Source of the DNA: Bdellovibrionales bacterium RIFOXYC1_FULL_37_79
GTDB taxonomy: Bacteria; Bdellovibrionota; Bacteriovoracia; Bacteriovoracales; Bacteriovoracaceae
DNA: 64,000 nucleotides
Assembly (NCBI GenBank): GCA_001770015.1
Contig: MEQB01000035.1
Coordinates: 29,368-93,367, forward strand
Direction of reading: 5' to 3'
Shown: positions 44,537-54,546 of the stretch, one piece after another
Layout: the number at the start of each line of letters is the position of its first letter
How positions within the stretch are numbered: position 1 is the stretch's first letter
Program-made: the position numbers and the translations under genes
The notes under the pieces: generated by a model
What the model was told of the DNA's origin: nothing
Seen by the model: only the letters and a program-made list of their open reading frames with translations
Database searches by the model: none

Positions 44537-45405
44537 TTAACCTCTTTTTGTCCTTCTTCAATTTTTACCACGGCACCATCTTGTAAAAAGCCAGAACTTT
44601 TTATCACCACTCTCTGACCTTCCGTCACCCCTTTAATCACTTCCACTGCACTACTTGATCGAGGTTTGATTTCCACTTCCACCCGGTTAATAATATTTTT
44701 TTTATCCACATGACGTATAAAGGTTTTTTTTCCAAGATAAACAATGGCATCCTTGGGCAGTTCAAATCCTGACCTGGCATTGGCCTTAAAAGTAACCACT
44801 CCTACCGTTCCAATTTTAAAGTTTTCCGGCCGGTCTATTTTAAGTTGTGCTGCAGCGGTACCGGTTAAAGGATCAATCATGGGAGAAAGATGAGTCACCA
44901 CGGCATCCACTTCCAGACCAGTATCTGGAGAACTTAGCTTCCCCACCGTTCCTACCTTGATCACGTTGATATCCTTAAGGGTTATCTCCACGGTGATTTT
45001 AATTTTAGATGGATCAATAATCAGTCCCAGTTTATCTCCCACCGAAACCTTGCTGCCTTCTTCCACCGTCGAAGCGGCCACCACTCCGCCAATCGGAGAT
45101 ATTATTTTTTGAGGCCGGTAATCAAAAGCGGGATCATCATGTTTAATGGTTAACACAATCTCATCTTTGGCAACTGGCTCACCTATCTTTTTAAAAATTT
45201 TTTCCACTCTGCCTTGATTTTGCGCCAATATATAGGATTGCTTTTCACTGGTGAGCTTAGCGGGATAGGAATAAACATCAAATAACTCGGTCTTTTTAAT
45301 ATCAGTTACAAATACTGATTTTATTTTGGAGGCTTCATTAGATAACAACACCGAAGTCCTAAACACAAGCACTATCCAGCAACAAGCAAACAAGACATTT
45401 TTCAT
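44533..45405 (-). CDS. RND periplasmic adaptor protein lacking the alpha-hairpin
   Basis: 290 aa, shorter than usual (350-400). A signal peptide comes first. The two lipoyl halves are AQNQGRVEKIFKKIGEPVAKDEIVL and ISPIGGVVAASTVEEGSKVSVGDKL; only about 12 residues separate them, where an alpha-hairpin of 60 or more residues normally reaches up to TolC. A beta-barrel and membrane-proximal domain follow (KIGTVGVVTFKA). It is first of the three-gene efflux operon and overlaps the pump gene by ATGA. Confidence 0.88.
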   Translation of the reverse strand: MKNVLFACCWIVLVFRTSVLLSNEASKIKSVFVTDIKKTELFDVYSYPAKLTSEKQSYILAQNQGRVEKIFKKIGEPVAKDEIVLTIKHDDPAFDYRPQKIISPIGGVVAASTVEEGSKVSVGDKLGLIIDPSKIKITVEITLKDINVIKVGTVGKLSSPDTGLEVDAVVTHLSPMIDPLTGTAAAQLKIDRPENFKIGTVGVVTFKANARSGFELPKDAIVYLGKKTFIRHVDKKNIINRVEVEIKPRSSSAVEVIKGVTEGQRVVIKSSGFLQDGAVVKIEEGQKEVK

Positions 45406-45474
45406 AATTTGTCCTAAAGCAGATCGAAAATTTGGGAAAGAACTCGGTTCTTCCCCAAATCAATCCAAATGGGT

Positions 45475-45846
45475 CTATTCTAACCCAGACTCTTGAGTAA
45501 CTCGGGTCATGACTTTAAATCCAGCAACTTCTTCAATTGCTATCCCTAAAATCGGACCAAAAACCTTATTGTTTTTCACGTATTGTAGACCACTTTCGGA
45601 AGTTGCCATGGCATTGAAATGGGCCATTCTGGTTTTAAGTTCGTTACAAACCTCATTTTTTCCGTGCGCAATAAATGCGTTTTTTAGCATTTCCTCTTGC
45701 GGTAATGCCCAATGAAATCCAGACACCACAGCCTTACAAGAATTTCCATCAAAAGAAGCCGCATAAACTCGGTGGTCACTGACTGAATCAGCTAAAGCAG
45801 CTTGTGCACTTATACAGAAAGTGATTAGCATAATGAAATTTTTCAT
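45475..45846 (-). CDS. Small exported protein of unknown function
   Basis: 123 aa from the ATG at 45846, chosen because AAGGAG lies 5 bases upstream; the GTG at 45852 overlaps that SD. A signal peptide ends at ALA (FIMLITFCISAQAALA), and two cysteines remain in the mature part (NSCKAVV and EVCNEL). It is 69 bp after the efflux operon start and on the same strand, but transcribed before it, so it may share the transcript. Confidence 0.65.
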   Translation of the reverse strand: MKNFIMLITFCISAQAALADSVSDHRVYAASFDGNSCKAVVSGFHWALPQEEMLKNAFIAHGKNEVCNELKTRMAHFNAMATSESGLQYVKNNKVFGPILGIAIEEVAGFKVMTRVTQESGLE

Positions 45847-46131
45847 ATCCACTCCTTAGGTTGGTAGTGTCCCTTTTTTGTGTGAGATCACCCTTAATTG
45901 TTAAGGCGGCTTCTATCACAAATGAAAAAGAAAGAAATTGTCATTTGAAAATAATTCATATGGTTTTTTAAGTCCTGGGTCATTTCTTGATGCATACACT
46001 GAATGGTAATTTTTACTCACTTGATAATTTATGCTAACGCATGGCGTTTTTTATGGTAAAACGGCTAGCACTAATAACAACCTGATCTTTTTGTAAAAAA
46101 ATAAGGTTTAATTTGGCCTCGGAGGTAACCC

Positions 46132-46515
46132 ATGAAACTTTTTATCACCGCATTTTTGATTTTTTCCAGCTTACTTATTAACACATCATTTGCCGAAACT
46201 TATAGATACAAATGCACCAGCTCTGCAGGCAACTATGTAGATATCACCTTTAATAATAACCCGCGAAGACTGGACAATCTTGACATTTTTCTAAACGGAG
46301 TTTTGCATAATAACCAAAAGCCGACCTACTTTACACTTGCCGGCGGTATGCCAGATTTAGCAATCGATAACTTTGATCCGGAAAACACAAATGTCAAATT
46401 TCAATTCATAATGGGGCTCTATTTGGAAGCAAAAGTTTATGTTAACGACCAAGAAGTTAGTTTAACTTGCAAACAACTTGGTGGACAAGCGCCTTCTAAT
46501 GGCCCTGTTTTTTAA
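46132..46515 (+). CDS. Small exported protein of unknown function
   Basis: 127 aa with a signal peptide (FITAFLIFSSLLINTSFA) and a small beta-rich domain with two cysteines (YKCTSS and LTCKQL), one likely disulfide. SD GGAGG lies 6 bases before the ATG. It is convergent with the large lipoprotein gene and shares its terminator hairpin. No family recognised. Confidence 0.65.
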   Translation: MKLFITAFLIFSSLLINTSFAETYRYKCTSSAGNYVDITFNNNPRRLDNLDIFLNGVLHNNQKPTYFTLAGGMPDLAIDNFDPENTNVKFQFIMGLYLEAKVYVNDQEVSLTCKQLGGQAPSNGPVF

Positions 46516-46518
46516 GCT

Positions 46519-46563
46519 AAAAAAAAAAAGAGAAAAAAATAAAGGGCCAAAAAATGGCCCTTT
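46519..46563 (-). terminator. Bidirectional terminator between two convergent genes
   Basis: AAAGGGCCA (46541-46549) pairs with TGGCCCTTT (46555-46563) over five A. On the minus strand a long T-run follows (plus-strand A-run 46519-46540), so it mainly ends the 732-aa lipoprotein gene; it probably also ends the gene at 46132. Confidence 0.78.
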
Positions 46564-46598
46564 ATCATAAATAAATCAATTCAAACATCCACTCTCCA

Positions 46599-48797
46599 CT
46601 AATTTTTTGATTCAACCTCAATCTTTTTTAAACGAATATTTTTATCAAAAAGCGGCTCATTCCAATAGCGAAGGAGTGGTTCCATAATACTATTCAAAGA
46701 AAAGCTCGATCGTAATTTTTCATTTTCCTTGATACTGGCCTGAGCCTGGGCAAGCATTTTTTCAACCTTTTCTTTTTCACTCACACCCATCTGGTTTTCT
46801 ACATATTGAATAAATTCATGCGCACTTTTAAACGTATCCCCGGCATCAAGCTTGTGGGCCAAGGCGACTATAGCCTGGTCATTTTTTTTGAACATATCTA
46901 TCAAATCGACATGGTGGGCGTTATTAATATTAATCCTGGTTTTCACAGCTTTCTCACCACTGGTTCTAAGCTTTCCGGAAAACTCCACATAGATGGGCGC
47001 AGATTGATTGGCCAGCGCCACTATCTTATCGACATCTTTATCATCGATCATGTTGTAAATGGTTCTGCAAACGTTGCCACTTACTTGATGGTCATTAATG
47101 GATTTATTATCCTTAAACATTTTTCTAAGCACCGAACCCTGGGGCGTGAATTGAGCGTGGGAAGCTTTAAGAAATTGAAAAGCCACCCGATATTTTTCCT
47201 GCCTGGATAGTTGATCAGAATCTAGAAAATATTTTATGAGTTCCCCGATAGTGCCGGCCTGGGAATTTTTAAGTCCCAAAATCAGCTCTCTGAATGCCAG
47301 CAAGAAACGTTCATCCTGTTTTTGTTTTGCTTCCTCTGATAAAGAAGCTATCGTGCGGGTTTTGGTGTAAGATGGCCATTTTAATTCTGGCTGCTTTAAA
47401 TCCTTATACACATAACTTTCCTTATAATTCCACTTAACCGGAGTGTCCTTTGCCATCACCTGGCAATCCTCATGTTCCCATTTACCAAGCGCTCTCGTCA
47501 TTAAACGGAAAATAATTCCAGCGACAAATCCTTCATTGGATTCCAAACGGGAAGGAGGATTAAACACGCAACTAGCATCCAGCTCACGGGGGGCAACCGG
47601 AATGGTGGCACCGTAAAAGCGATCCTCATATTTGGCAAAAGAAAAGTTATCCATAAACTGATCAAGCATTTCAGTTACGTCCTGACCATTTTTAATGGCC
47701 GCCAGCATTTCCTCCACGCTAAGCACTTTGCCATCGACTGTTTTAATATCCTGCATTTTTACATTCCGAAGAGAGCATTTGGAAAAATCATACAAGTTAT
47801 AAACGTATGATCCGTTTCTTACATACTCCTGGCGATTAATTAAAAAACCATATTTTTTAGCAATGCTCTCGTTAAAATGATGCCTGAGGTTGGCAAAGAA
47901 TTTTTTATTTTCTGCGTCTGTGCGATGTCTTTGTTGGGCCATCCCGAAACCGTAAAGTGATTCCATTCCAATTGCCAACCCTTCAATTAATGCCAGATAT
48001 GGGTTGGAAATAACGTTGGCATCGTGTCCGGTTTCTGAATCCTTACTTCTGATCGCAAAGTCAATATCCAGATCATTTTTGGTTATCTCACCGTGCATAA
48101 TATGCGTAAATTCGTGAATGATGATATCCTCGATAATACCGGTTTTGTCATTAAAGATATCCCTTATAGGAAATAAAGCATGATCAAGTAGAAACATACT
48201 GCCAGATTCCGGCACACTATTTGGTTTCAACACTAAATTATCAATCTTGACCGTTTCCCCTTGGGGTGTTTTAAACATCACTTTTCCCTGGTAGGAATTG
48301 GTTTGCTCAATCAGTCCGATAGGAAGTGCGGCAGGCCCCACTTTTTGTTTATTTAGCAATTCATTTTCTGATCTGATGGTATAAAAAGGAAGAAAGGGAT
48401 TGATTCTATAGGGGTGATTAGACTGCAGTTGCCTTGAGTAGGCCACCAATTTCAAAAGGGCCTTGAGTTCAGGGCCAGCATTATCACCTATAAACCGATT
48501 TTGAATGTTTTTTTCTGCCTCATTATATTTGGAGGGACTGATAATAACATTTTGAATGGAATTTTTCTTAAGCAGTGCCATCCTGGCAAGACTGGCCAAA
48601 TCAAGTTTGGTAGCCGCTGGAATGGGCGTGATCGAACTGATATCTTTAAAGTCGGTATAGGCCGGTACTTCCAAAGCATTATCGCTGATTAGCTGTTTAA
48701 GCTGCAAGGTTGCCGGATCGTTGGACTCCTCAGGACAACCAGTTAATAAAATGACCAATACCCCTAGCAAGATCATTTTTTTGCTTCTCTCATTCAT
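46599..48797 (-). CDS. Lipoprotein with HExxH zinc-protease motif
   Basis: 732 aa from the ATG at 48797 (GGGAG 5 bases upstream; the ATG at 48818 lacks an SD). The lipobox is LLTGC. The zinc motif HEFTH is at 228-232 in IIIHEFTHIMHGE, and LIEGLAIGMES offers Glu272 as a possible third ligand. The second half is helical and ends with an amphipathic Lys/Glu segment. It is probably an envelope-anchored metallopeptidase. Family not recognised. The HExxH protein at 20378 is much smaller and unrelated by eye. Confidence 0.75.
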   Translation of the reverse strand: MNERSKKMILLGVLVILLTGCPEESNDPATLQLKQLISDNALEVPAYTDFKDISSITPIPAATKLDLASLARMALLKKNSIQNVIISPSKYNEAEKNIQNRFIGDNAGPELKALLKLVAYSRQLQSNHPYRINPFLPFYTIRSENELLNKQKVGPAALPIGLIEQTNSYQGKVMFKTPQGETVKIDNLVLKPNSVPESGSMFLLDHALFPIRDIFNDKTGIIEDIIIHEFTHIMHGEITKNDLDIDFAIRSKDSETGHDANVISNPYLALIEGLAIGMESLYGFGMAQQRHRTDAENKKFFANLRHHFNESIAKKYGFLINRQEYVRNGSYVYNLYDFSKCSLRNVKMQDIKTVDGKVLSVEEMLAAIKNGQDVTEMLDQFMDNFSFAKYEDRFYGATIPVAPRELDASCVFNPPSRLESNEGFVAGIIFRLMTRALGKWEHEDCQVMAKDTPVKWNYKESYVYKDLKQPELKWPSYTKTRTIASLSEEAKQKQDERFLLAFRELILGLKNSQAGTIGELIKYFLDSDQLSRQEKYRVAFQFLKASHAQFTPQGSVLRKMFKDNKSINDHQVSGNVCRTIYNMIDDKDVDKIVALANQSAPIYVEFSGKLRTSGEKAVKTRININNAHHVDLIDMFKKNDQAIVALAHKLDAGDTFKSAHEFIQYVENQMGVSEKEKVEKMLAQAQASIKENEKLRSSFSLNSIMEPLLRYWNEPLFDKNIRLKKIEVESKN

Positions 48798-49166
48798 GTT
48801 TACTCCCATCGTTTTCAATTAAAACCTCAAATTTATTTCTCATAGATATAATATCACATGCCGCAAATTCTCCTTGGTATTTTTCCATGGGAAATTAGTC
48901 ACCGCTTCGTCCATCAACTGAAAACGTACACTTTTTTAAACGCTACATCTTCCAATGGATTATGAAGTAATTGAGTAGTTGACTAAGACAATCCTTTGCA
49001 TGCTTTGAACTTTTTAAGCGGCACTTTCTTTATCAATATCCCACGAAGGGAAAAGAATAACCGCAATGAAATAATTTGTCATCGAACAAGATAAAGTTCG
49101 ATGTACGAACGAATCTGTCTGTAGTATGTTTAATCATGTTAACCTAATAATGAACAGGATTTTTAT
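48798..49166. other. Intergenic region between divergent genes
   Basis: This 369-bp gap should hold the promoters of the lipoprotein gene (minus) and argS (plus). I see no convincing -35/-10 pair, hairpin or open frame. Confidence 0.4.
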
Positions 49167-50924
49167 ATGGAAGTTTTGCACCAAGAAACAATTAAACATA
49201 TCGCCATCCAAATTAAAACGGCCATCGATACAATAACTTCCTCCAATTCAGCGGACGTATCAGAGATCTACCACCAATTAACTACCCCTCCCCATCTGGA
49301 AATGGGGCACCTGGCCTTTCCGGCCTTTCCTCTTTCCAAGCTACTCAAAAAATCCCCGGTTCAAATCGCTCAAACCCTGGCTTCTACCATCACCAAAAGC
49401 CAATTCATTGAAGAAATCAGGCCGGTGGGACCTTATGTAAACTTTTTTTTGAATCTTAAAAATGTTTCCCCAGAACTCATTTTACAAATAAATCAAGGTG
49501 ATTTTTTTAAAAAAACCCTAATTCAAAATACCGAAAAAATCATGATTGAATATTCCCAGCCCAATACTCATAAGATCCTGCATGTGGGACATATGAGAAA
49601 TTTATGCCTGGGTAACTCACTGGTTCGACTAAACCGCTACCTGGGCCATCAGGTTATTGCTTCGACCTATCCAGGAGATGTGGGAACCCATGTGGCCAAA
49701 TGTTTATGGTATTTAAAGTACATAAATAAAGAGGCCCTTCCCACCCAAAATCACGGTGATTGGCTGGGCAAGATTTATGTTCTGGCTTCCCAGGCCGTGG
49801 AAGATCAAAAAGATACTGAGGAAGAATCCTCCACCAAACAAAAACTCACCGAAATACTCCGTCAGCTAGAAGAGAAAAAAGGTGAATTTTACGAGCTATG
49901 GATAACCACCAGACAATGGTCACTGGATTTATTCAATCGCACTTATGCTTGGGCCGATGTCACCTTTGATCGGTGGTATTTTGAATCCGAAGTGGATTCG
50001 GACTCTCTCAAACGGGTCAATCAATTAAAAGAGGGTGGACTGTTCATAGAATCCCAAGGTGCCATTGGCATGGATCTAAGCGCAGACAACCTGGGTTTTT
50101 GCATTGTCATTAAAAGTGATGGTACCGGAATGTACTCCACCAAGGATATCGAACTGGCTTATAGAAAATTTCTTGAATTTGGAATTGATAAAAGTATTTA
50201 TGTAGTGGACAACCGGCAAGAGTTTCACTTTAAACAAGTTTTTAAAGTATTAGAAAAAATCGGATTTGAGCATGCTAAAGATTGTCATCACCTCCAATAT
50301 GATTTTGTGGAACTTCCCACCGGGGCCATGAGTTCTAGGTCGGGAAATATCATCCCTCTCACGGATTTGACTAATCAAATGGAAGAAACCATAAAGTCCA
50401 ATTTTTTAAACAAATATATTGGCAACTGGAGTGATCAAGAAATCCAGCTGACGGCCCATATAATTGCCGATGGTGCCATCAAATACGGTATGCTCAAGAT
50501 GGATCCCAACCGCAAAATAGTCTTTATCATGGATGAATGGTTAAAACTCGATGGCGACACCGGGCCTTATCTCCAATATGTTTGCGCCCGCATTCACTCC
50601 ATGCTGGAAAAATATCATTTTAATGCCAATGCCCCTGGCGATTTTGCATTATTAAACGAGCCTTCTGAACAGGCATTGATTTTAAAATTAATGCAATTTA
50701 ACACGATCATCGTCCAAGCGGCTGCTTTAAACAAACCAAGCTTGCTATGCACCTTCCTCTATGAACTCGCCAAAATCTTTAATAATTTTTATGCTGAGTG
50801 CCCCATCGGAAAAGCCGATAACCCCAAAATGCAATTGATGCGACTTCATCTTTCCCAAGCTACTGCAAAGGCTATCAAAACAGGGCTTGAGCTTTTGGGA
50901 ATTAAAACACCAGTTCGCATGTAA
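49167..50924 (+). CDS. argS: Arginyl-tRNA synthetase
   Basis: 585 aa class I aminoacyl-tRNA synthetase that charges tRNA-Arg. The HIGH motif is HVGH at 139-142 (LHVGHMRNLCLG). The KMSKS loop is represented by MSSRSGN at 388, a common variant in ArgS. N-terminal Arg-S additional domain (MGHLAFPAFPLSKLLKKSP) and C-terminal DALR anticodon-binding domain (AKIFNNFYAECPI) are complete. Single gene with its own terminator. It is an essential gene in an otherwise envelope-rich neighbourhood. Confidence 0.95.
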   Translation: MEVLHQETIKHIAIQIKTAIDTITSSNSADVSEIYHQLTTPPHLEMGHLAFPAFPLSKLLKKSPVQIAQTLASTITKSQFIEEIRPVGPYVNFFLNLKNVSPELILQINQGDFFKKTLIQNTEKIMIEYSQPNTHKILHVGHMRNLCLGNSLVRLNRYLGHQVIASTYPGDVGTHVAKCLWYLKYINKEALPTQNHGDWLGKIYVLASQAVEDQKDTEEESSTKQKLTEILRQLEEKKGEFYELWITTRQWSLDLFNRTYAWADVTFDRWYFESEVDSDSLKRVNQLKEGGLFIESQGAIGMDLSADNLGFCIVIKSDGTGMYSTKDIELAYRKFLEFGIDKSIYVVDNRQEFHFKQVFKVLEKIGFEHAKDCHHLQYDFVELPTGAMSSRSGNIIPLTDLTNQMEETIKSNFLNKYIGNWSDQEIQLTAHIIADGAIKYGMLKMDPNRKIVFIMDEWLKLDGDTGPYLQYVCARIHSMLEKYHFNANAPGDFALLNEPSEQALILKLMQFNTIIVQAAALNKPSLLCTFLYELAKIFNNFYAECPIGKADNPKMQLMRLHLSQATAKAIKTGLELLGIKTPVRM

Positions 50925-50945
50925 GCTTTAGATATTGTGAAATAA

Positions 50946-50976
50946 CAAAGAAGGCTACCGCTGGTAACCTTCTTTG
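50946..50976. terminator. Bidirectional terminator after argS
   Basis: CAAAGAAGGCTACC pairs with GGTAACCTTCTTTG with one mismatch and a 3-base loop. It separates the convergent argS and Cys-rich protein genes. T-runs on both sides are short. Confidence 0.7.
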
Positions 50977-51003
50977 CTAAACTAACTTGTAATGCTTCAG
51001 ATA

Positions 51004-51579
51004 TTATCGAACTGGACGACACATTCCTTCATTTTTTCCATATCGGTTATAGTGAGTTAACGCATCCATTCCTGAAGCTTTCACATCTGGTCTTCTTCTA
51101 TAATACTCTCGGTATGAACAAGTATTATATCCATCACCATTATTATTGTTATTATGGCCGAAACATCGCTCTGACCTGACTAATCTTGAATTAGTGTCCG
51201 TATCCACAATGGTACAATTGGAAAGTCGTTGATTATAGCATCGGTCCAAGGCCCTTTCTCTAGCATAAATGCTATCTCGATCCATGGCAGTCACGGTTTG
51301 AATCTCACCATACTGGTTTCTGCCTTCAGCAGTAGCAACAACCTCATCTTCGTAGCATCTCATGGTGCAATCTTCATGTTCTCGTAAGCAAGCGCCACAT
51401 GAGGAATGTCCACCAAAGTGTTCCTCCCAACCGTCGTCCGTTGCTTGGCATCTAAGCCCTGAATTATAAGAATTTCCATTCCCGTGATTGTAGTCATTAT
51501 CGTAATCAAATTCAAAATAAGCAAATGCACTCAAACTGACTAATAAGGCACAACTTAAAGCTAATGATAGTTTTTTCAT
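51004..51579 (-). CDS. Cysteine-rich exported protein with a RPDV...YGKNEG-type C-terminal segment
   Basis: 191 aa from the ATG at 51579, with a near-perfect SD (TAGGAGGGAAT) upstream; the open frame reaches 51600. A signal peptide is followed by an Asp/Asn/Tyr/Gly-rich stretch, a Cys-rich part (SSCGACLREHEDCTMRC, RCYNQRL), and an Asn-run (GHNNNNNGDG). The C-terminus YYRRRPDVKASGMDALTHY then RYGKNEGM matches a short segment often seen in secreted proteins as YLAANPDVAAAGMNPLxHY-x-x-YGxxEGR. The function of that segment is not clear. Confidence 0.7.
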   Translation of the reverse strand: MKKLSLALSCALLVSLSAFAYFEFDYDNDYNHGNGNSYNSGLRCQATDDGWEEHFGGHSSCGACLREHEDCTMRCYEDEVVATAEGRNQYGEIQTVTAMDRDSIYARERALDRCYNQRLSNCTIVDTDTNSRLVRSERCFGHNNNNNGDGYNTCSYREYYRRRPDVKASGMDALTHYNRYGKNEGMCRPVR

Positions 51580-51843
51580 ATTCCCTCCTAGGAAAAGCAA
51601 TCAATGAAAATCTACTGAGCAAGATGAATGCCAAAAAAAAGATCCAATTTTTCATTAATTTGTTGAAATTAACGCCAAGCGGGGTGCACTAAATCATCCT
51701 TTGTCATCCAAAATTGATAAATGTTAGGGACATAAGTTCACTGATGGGCCCCGATATTTTGTAATTAAATCGGAAGAAAAGACACTTATCTTTGTACTCA
51801 ATTAATTCGTGCTAATTTAATGGCACTTACAGGGATGGTAGTT

Positions 51844-52347
51844 ATGTTTAAAATTAATAAAAAAATTATTTATTCACTGCTTGCTTTGAAATATATTTCC
51901 AGTAAGCAAAGCGAAAGCCTGACCAGCGCTCAAGAAATTTCAGATTCTTTTCACATACCCTTTGATACCACCGCCAAAGTTTTGCAGTCTCTTCACCGCA
52001 TTAATATCCTTGATTCCACTAAAGGCGTAAAGGGTGGATACCAGCTTAATAAAAAATTAAGCGAAATCTCCTATATGGATATTTTAAGAACAGTCAACGA
52101 GCATCGGTCACTGGAAAAAAACGAGATTGAAAAGGCCCAAAACGAAGATTTTGCGCTTTTAAATATCACCTTGAAGCTCAATCTTAAGGTGAATGAAGTT
52201 CTCTCCAAACTTTTTTTAGATGAAATTCTGGAAAAAAATATAAACCTCGATGATTTAAAAATAATTGAAGCTTCATACAGTAACCGGGATGAAACTCACC
52301 CGCTAAACAGACCAACTGAAAATGAAGCTCAAGAAATGGTCTTGTAA
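51844..52347 (+). CDS. Rrf2-family regulator without cysteines, suf operon
   Basis: 167 aa from the ATG at 51844 (AGGGATGG upstream; the open frame starts at 51820). The Rrf2 winged helix is clear: [57 protein letters not shown]. The whole protein has no cysteine, so it cannot carry the 3-Cys iron-sulfur cluster of IscR or SufR-type regulators. It is 10 bp ahead of sufB and almost certainly controls this operon. How it senses need is open: another ligand, or a non-Cys metal site. Confidence 0.87.
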   Translation: MFKINKKIIYSLLALKYISSKQSESLTSAQEISDSFHIPFDTTAKVLQSLHRINILDSTKGVKGGYQLNKKLSEISYMDILRTVNEHRSLEKNEIEKAQNEDFALLNITLKLNLKVNEVLSKLFLDEILEKNINLDDLKIIEASYSNRDETHPLNRPTENEAQEMVL

Positions 52348-52357
52348 GCCTGGAAAA

Positions 52358-53779
52358 ATGAAGTCAATCGACACGAAATACAAGTACGGTTTTGCAACGG
52401 ATATTGATTCCTTTAAATTTAATATCGGGCTTAGTGAGGACACCATTTTACAGATATCGAAAATAAAAGAGGAACCTCCGTGGTTACTTGATTTCCGGCT
52501 TAAGGCCTACCAACATTTTAAAACTCTTACCCCGCCCCATTGGGCAAATTTAAAAATTCCTCCTATTAATCTGGATGAAATATATTATTACAGTGCTCCC
52601 AAATCATTCAATGAAAAAAAATCCCTGGACGAAGTAGATCCTGAATTACTTAGGACCTTTGCCAAGCTTGGAATTCCACTGGAAGAACAAAAGAGGCTTT
52701 CATCGGTGGCCATTGATGCAGTTTTTGACAGTGTCTCACTGGGAACCACCCACGAAGACGAACTATCCAAACTGGGCATCATTTTTTGCTCCATTTCCAA
52801 GGCCATCAAAGAATACCCGGATCTCGTAAAAAAATATTTAAGCTCCGTTGTACCACACACAGATAATTATTACGCTGCCTTGAACTCAGCAGTCTTTACC
52901 GATGGCTCCTTTGCTTACATTCCCAAAGGGGTTAAATGTCCGATGGATTTATCCACCTACTTTAGAATTAATGAAGGTAAAACCGGACAATTTGAACGCA
53001 CACTCATTATTGCCGAGGCGGGCAGCCTGGTTAATTATCTAGAGGGTTGCACGGCCCCTCAAAGAGACGAAAACCAACTCCACGCCGCAGTTGTTGAACT
53101 CATTGCCATGGAGAATGCTGAAATCAATTATTCCACAGTACAAAATTGGTATGCCGGAACTCACCAAGGGGTGGGAGGCATTTATAATTTTGTCACCAAA
53201 AGAGGCAAATGCCTGGGGGTCAATTCCAAAATCTCTTGGACCCAAGTGGAAGCCGGATCGGCCATCACCTGGAAATACCCCAGTTGTCTGCTCATCGGCG
53301 AAAATTCGCAAGGGGCGTTTTACTCCGTGGCCTTAACCAACGGACACATGCAAGCAGATACCGGCACCAAGATGATTCATATTGGTAAAAATACCAAAAG
53401 TACGATTATTGCAAAAGGCATCTGTGCGGATCAATCAAGTAACACCTACCGTGGCCTGGTTAAAATTCTCCCAAACGCCCACCATGCCAGGAATTATTCC
53501 CAGTGTGATTCCATGTTGGTGGGAGAAAAATCCAAGGCCAACACGTTTCCCTACATCGAAGTAAACAATCACTCGGCCACCATTGAACATGAAGCGTCCA
53601 CTTCAAAAATCAATGAAGATCAGCTTTTTTATCTGGAATCCCGGGGAATTGACCGGGAAAAATGCATTTCAATGATTATCAATGGTTTTTGCAAAGATGT
53701 TTTTAAAAAACTCCCGTTAGAATTTGCCGCAGAAGCTTCCAGGTTGCTCGAAATAAAGCTGGAAAATAGTGTAGGTTAA
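52358..53779 (+). CDS. sufB: Fe-S cluster assembly scaffold SufB
   Basis: 473 aa from the ATG at 52358 (GGAAAA just upstream; the ATG at 52322 lies inside rrf2). Family landmarks: [25 protein letters not shown] split near 65-95, [19 protein letters not shown], LNAxVVE-type [24 protein letters not shown], then the C-terminal HEAST and [11 protein letters not shown]. Forms the SufBC2D complex that builds clusters in the cytoplasm. It is 8 bp ahead of sufC. Confidence 0.96.
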   Translation: MKSIDTKYKYGFATDIDSFKFNIGLSEDTILQISKIKEEPPWLLDFRLKAYQHFKTLTPPHWANLKIPPINLDEIYYYSAPKSFNEKKSLDEVDPELLRTFAKLGIPLEEQKRLSSVAIDAVFDSVSLGTTHEDELSKLGIIFCSISKAIKEYPDLVKKYLSSVVPHTDNYYAALNSAVFTDGSFAYIPKGVKCPMDLSTYFRINEGKTGQFERTLIIAEAGSLVNYLEGCTAPQRDENQLHAAVVELIAMENAEINYSTVQNWYAGTHQGVGGIYNFVTKRGKCLGVNSKISWTQVEAGSAITWKYPSCLLIGENSQGAFYSVALTNGHMQADTGTKMIHIGKNTKSTIIAKGICADQSSNTYRGLVKILPNAHHARNYSQCDSMLVGEKSKANTFPYIEVNNHSATIEHEASTSKINEDQLFYLESRGIDREKCISMIINGFCKDVFKKLPLEFAAEASRLLEIKLENSVG

Positions 53780-53787
53780 GGATTTAT

Positions 53788-54546
53788 ATGCTCAAAATAA
53801 ATAATTTACATGTCATGGTGGATGATAAATTAATACTCAAAGGGATTGATCTGGAAATCAACCAAGGTGAAATCCACGCCATTATGGGGCCTAATGGTTC
53901 AGGCAAATCCACCCTGGCCAAAGTGCTGGCAGGACATCCCAAATACCAGATCACCGAGGGCTCGATTGAATTTTTTGATGGACAAGAATACATCAACCTG
54001 GCCGAATTAGAAATTCATGAAAGAGCAAAATCCGGAATTTTTTTGGGATTTCAATATCCCACCGAAATACCCGGCATTTCCAACCTGGGTTTTCTAAGAG
54101 AATCTGTCAATAACGTTTGGAAGGCCCAAGGCAAAAAACTTCTTGGCAAAGATGATTTTATAGATTTTTTGCATCCGATTATGGACATCCTCGAGATGAA
54201 AGAACTTTTTCTTGATCGCTCCATCAACGAAGGCTTTTCTGGAGGTGAAAAAAAGAAAAATGAAATTTTGCAATTAATGATTCTTGATCCCAAACTGGCC
54301 ATCTTGGATGAAACTGACTCCGGACTCGATATTGATGCCTTGAAAGTCGTGGCCGAAGGAATCAATCGTTTCAAAAGACCCTTTAACTCCACCATCTTGA
54401 TTACCCACTATCAACGTCTGCTTGATCACATCATCCCTGACTTTATTCATGTGCTGGGCGATGGAAAGATAATCAGGTCAGGCACCAAAGATCTAGCCCT
54501 TGAATTAGAACTCAAAGGCTATAATTGGACAGGAGTTGGTAAATGA
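53788..54546 (+). CDS. sufC: Fe-S cluster assembly ATPase SufC
   Basis: 252 aa ABC ATPase. Walker [10 protein letters not shown] at 34-42, signature [13 protein letters not shown], Walker [17 protein letters not shown], all as in SufC. It drives SufB-SufD opening. SD AAGGA lies before the ATG. It ends in an ATGA overlap with sufD. Confidence 0.96.
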   Translation: MLKINNLHVMVDDKLILKGIDLEINQGEIHAIMGPNGSGKSTLAKVLAGHPKYQITEGSIEFFDGQEYINLAELEIHERAKSGIFLGFQYPTEIPGISNLGFLRESVNNVWKAQGKKLLGKDDFIDFLHPIMDILEMKELFLDRSINEGFSGGEKKKNEILQLMILDPKLAILDETDSGLDIDALKVVAEGINRFKRPFNSTILITHYQRLLDHIIPDFIHVLGDGKIIRSGTKDLALELELKGYNWTGVGK

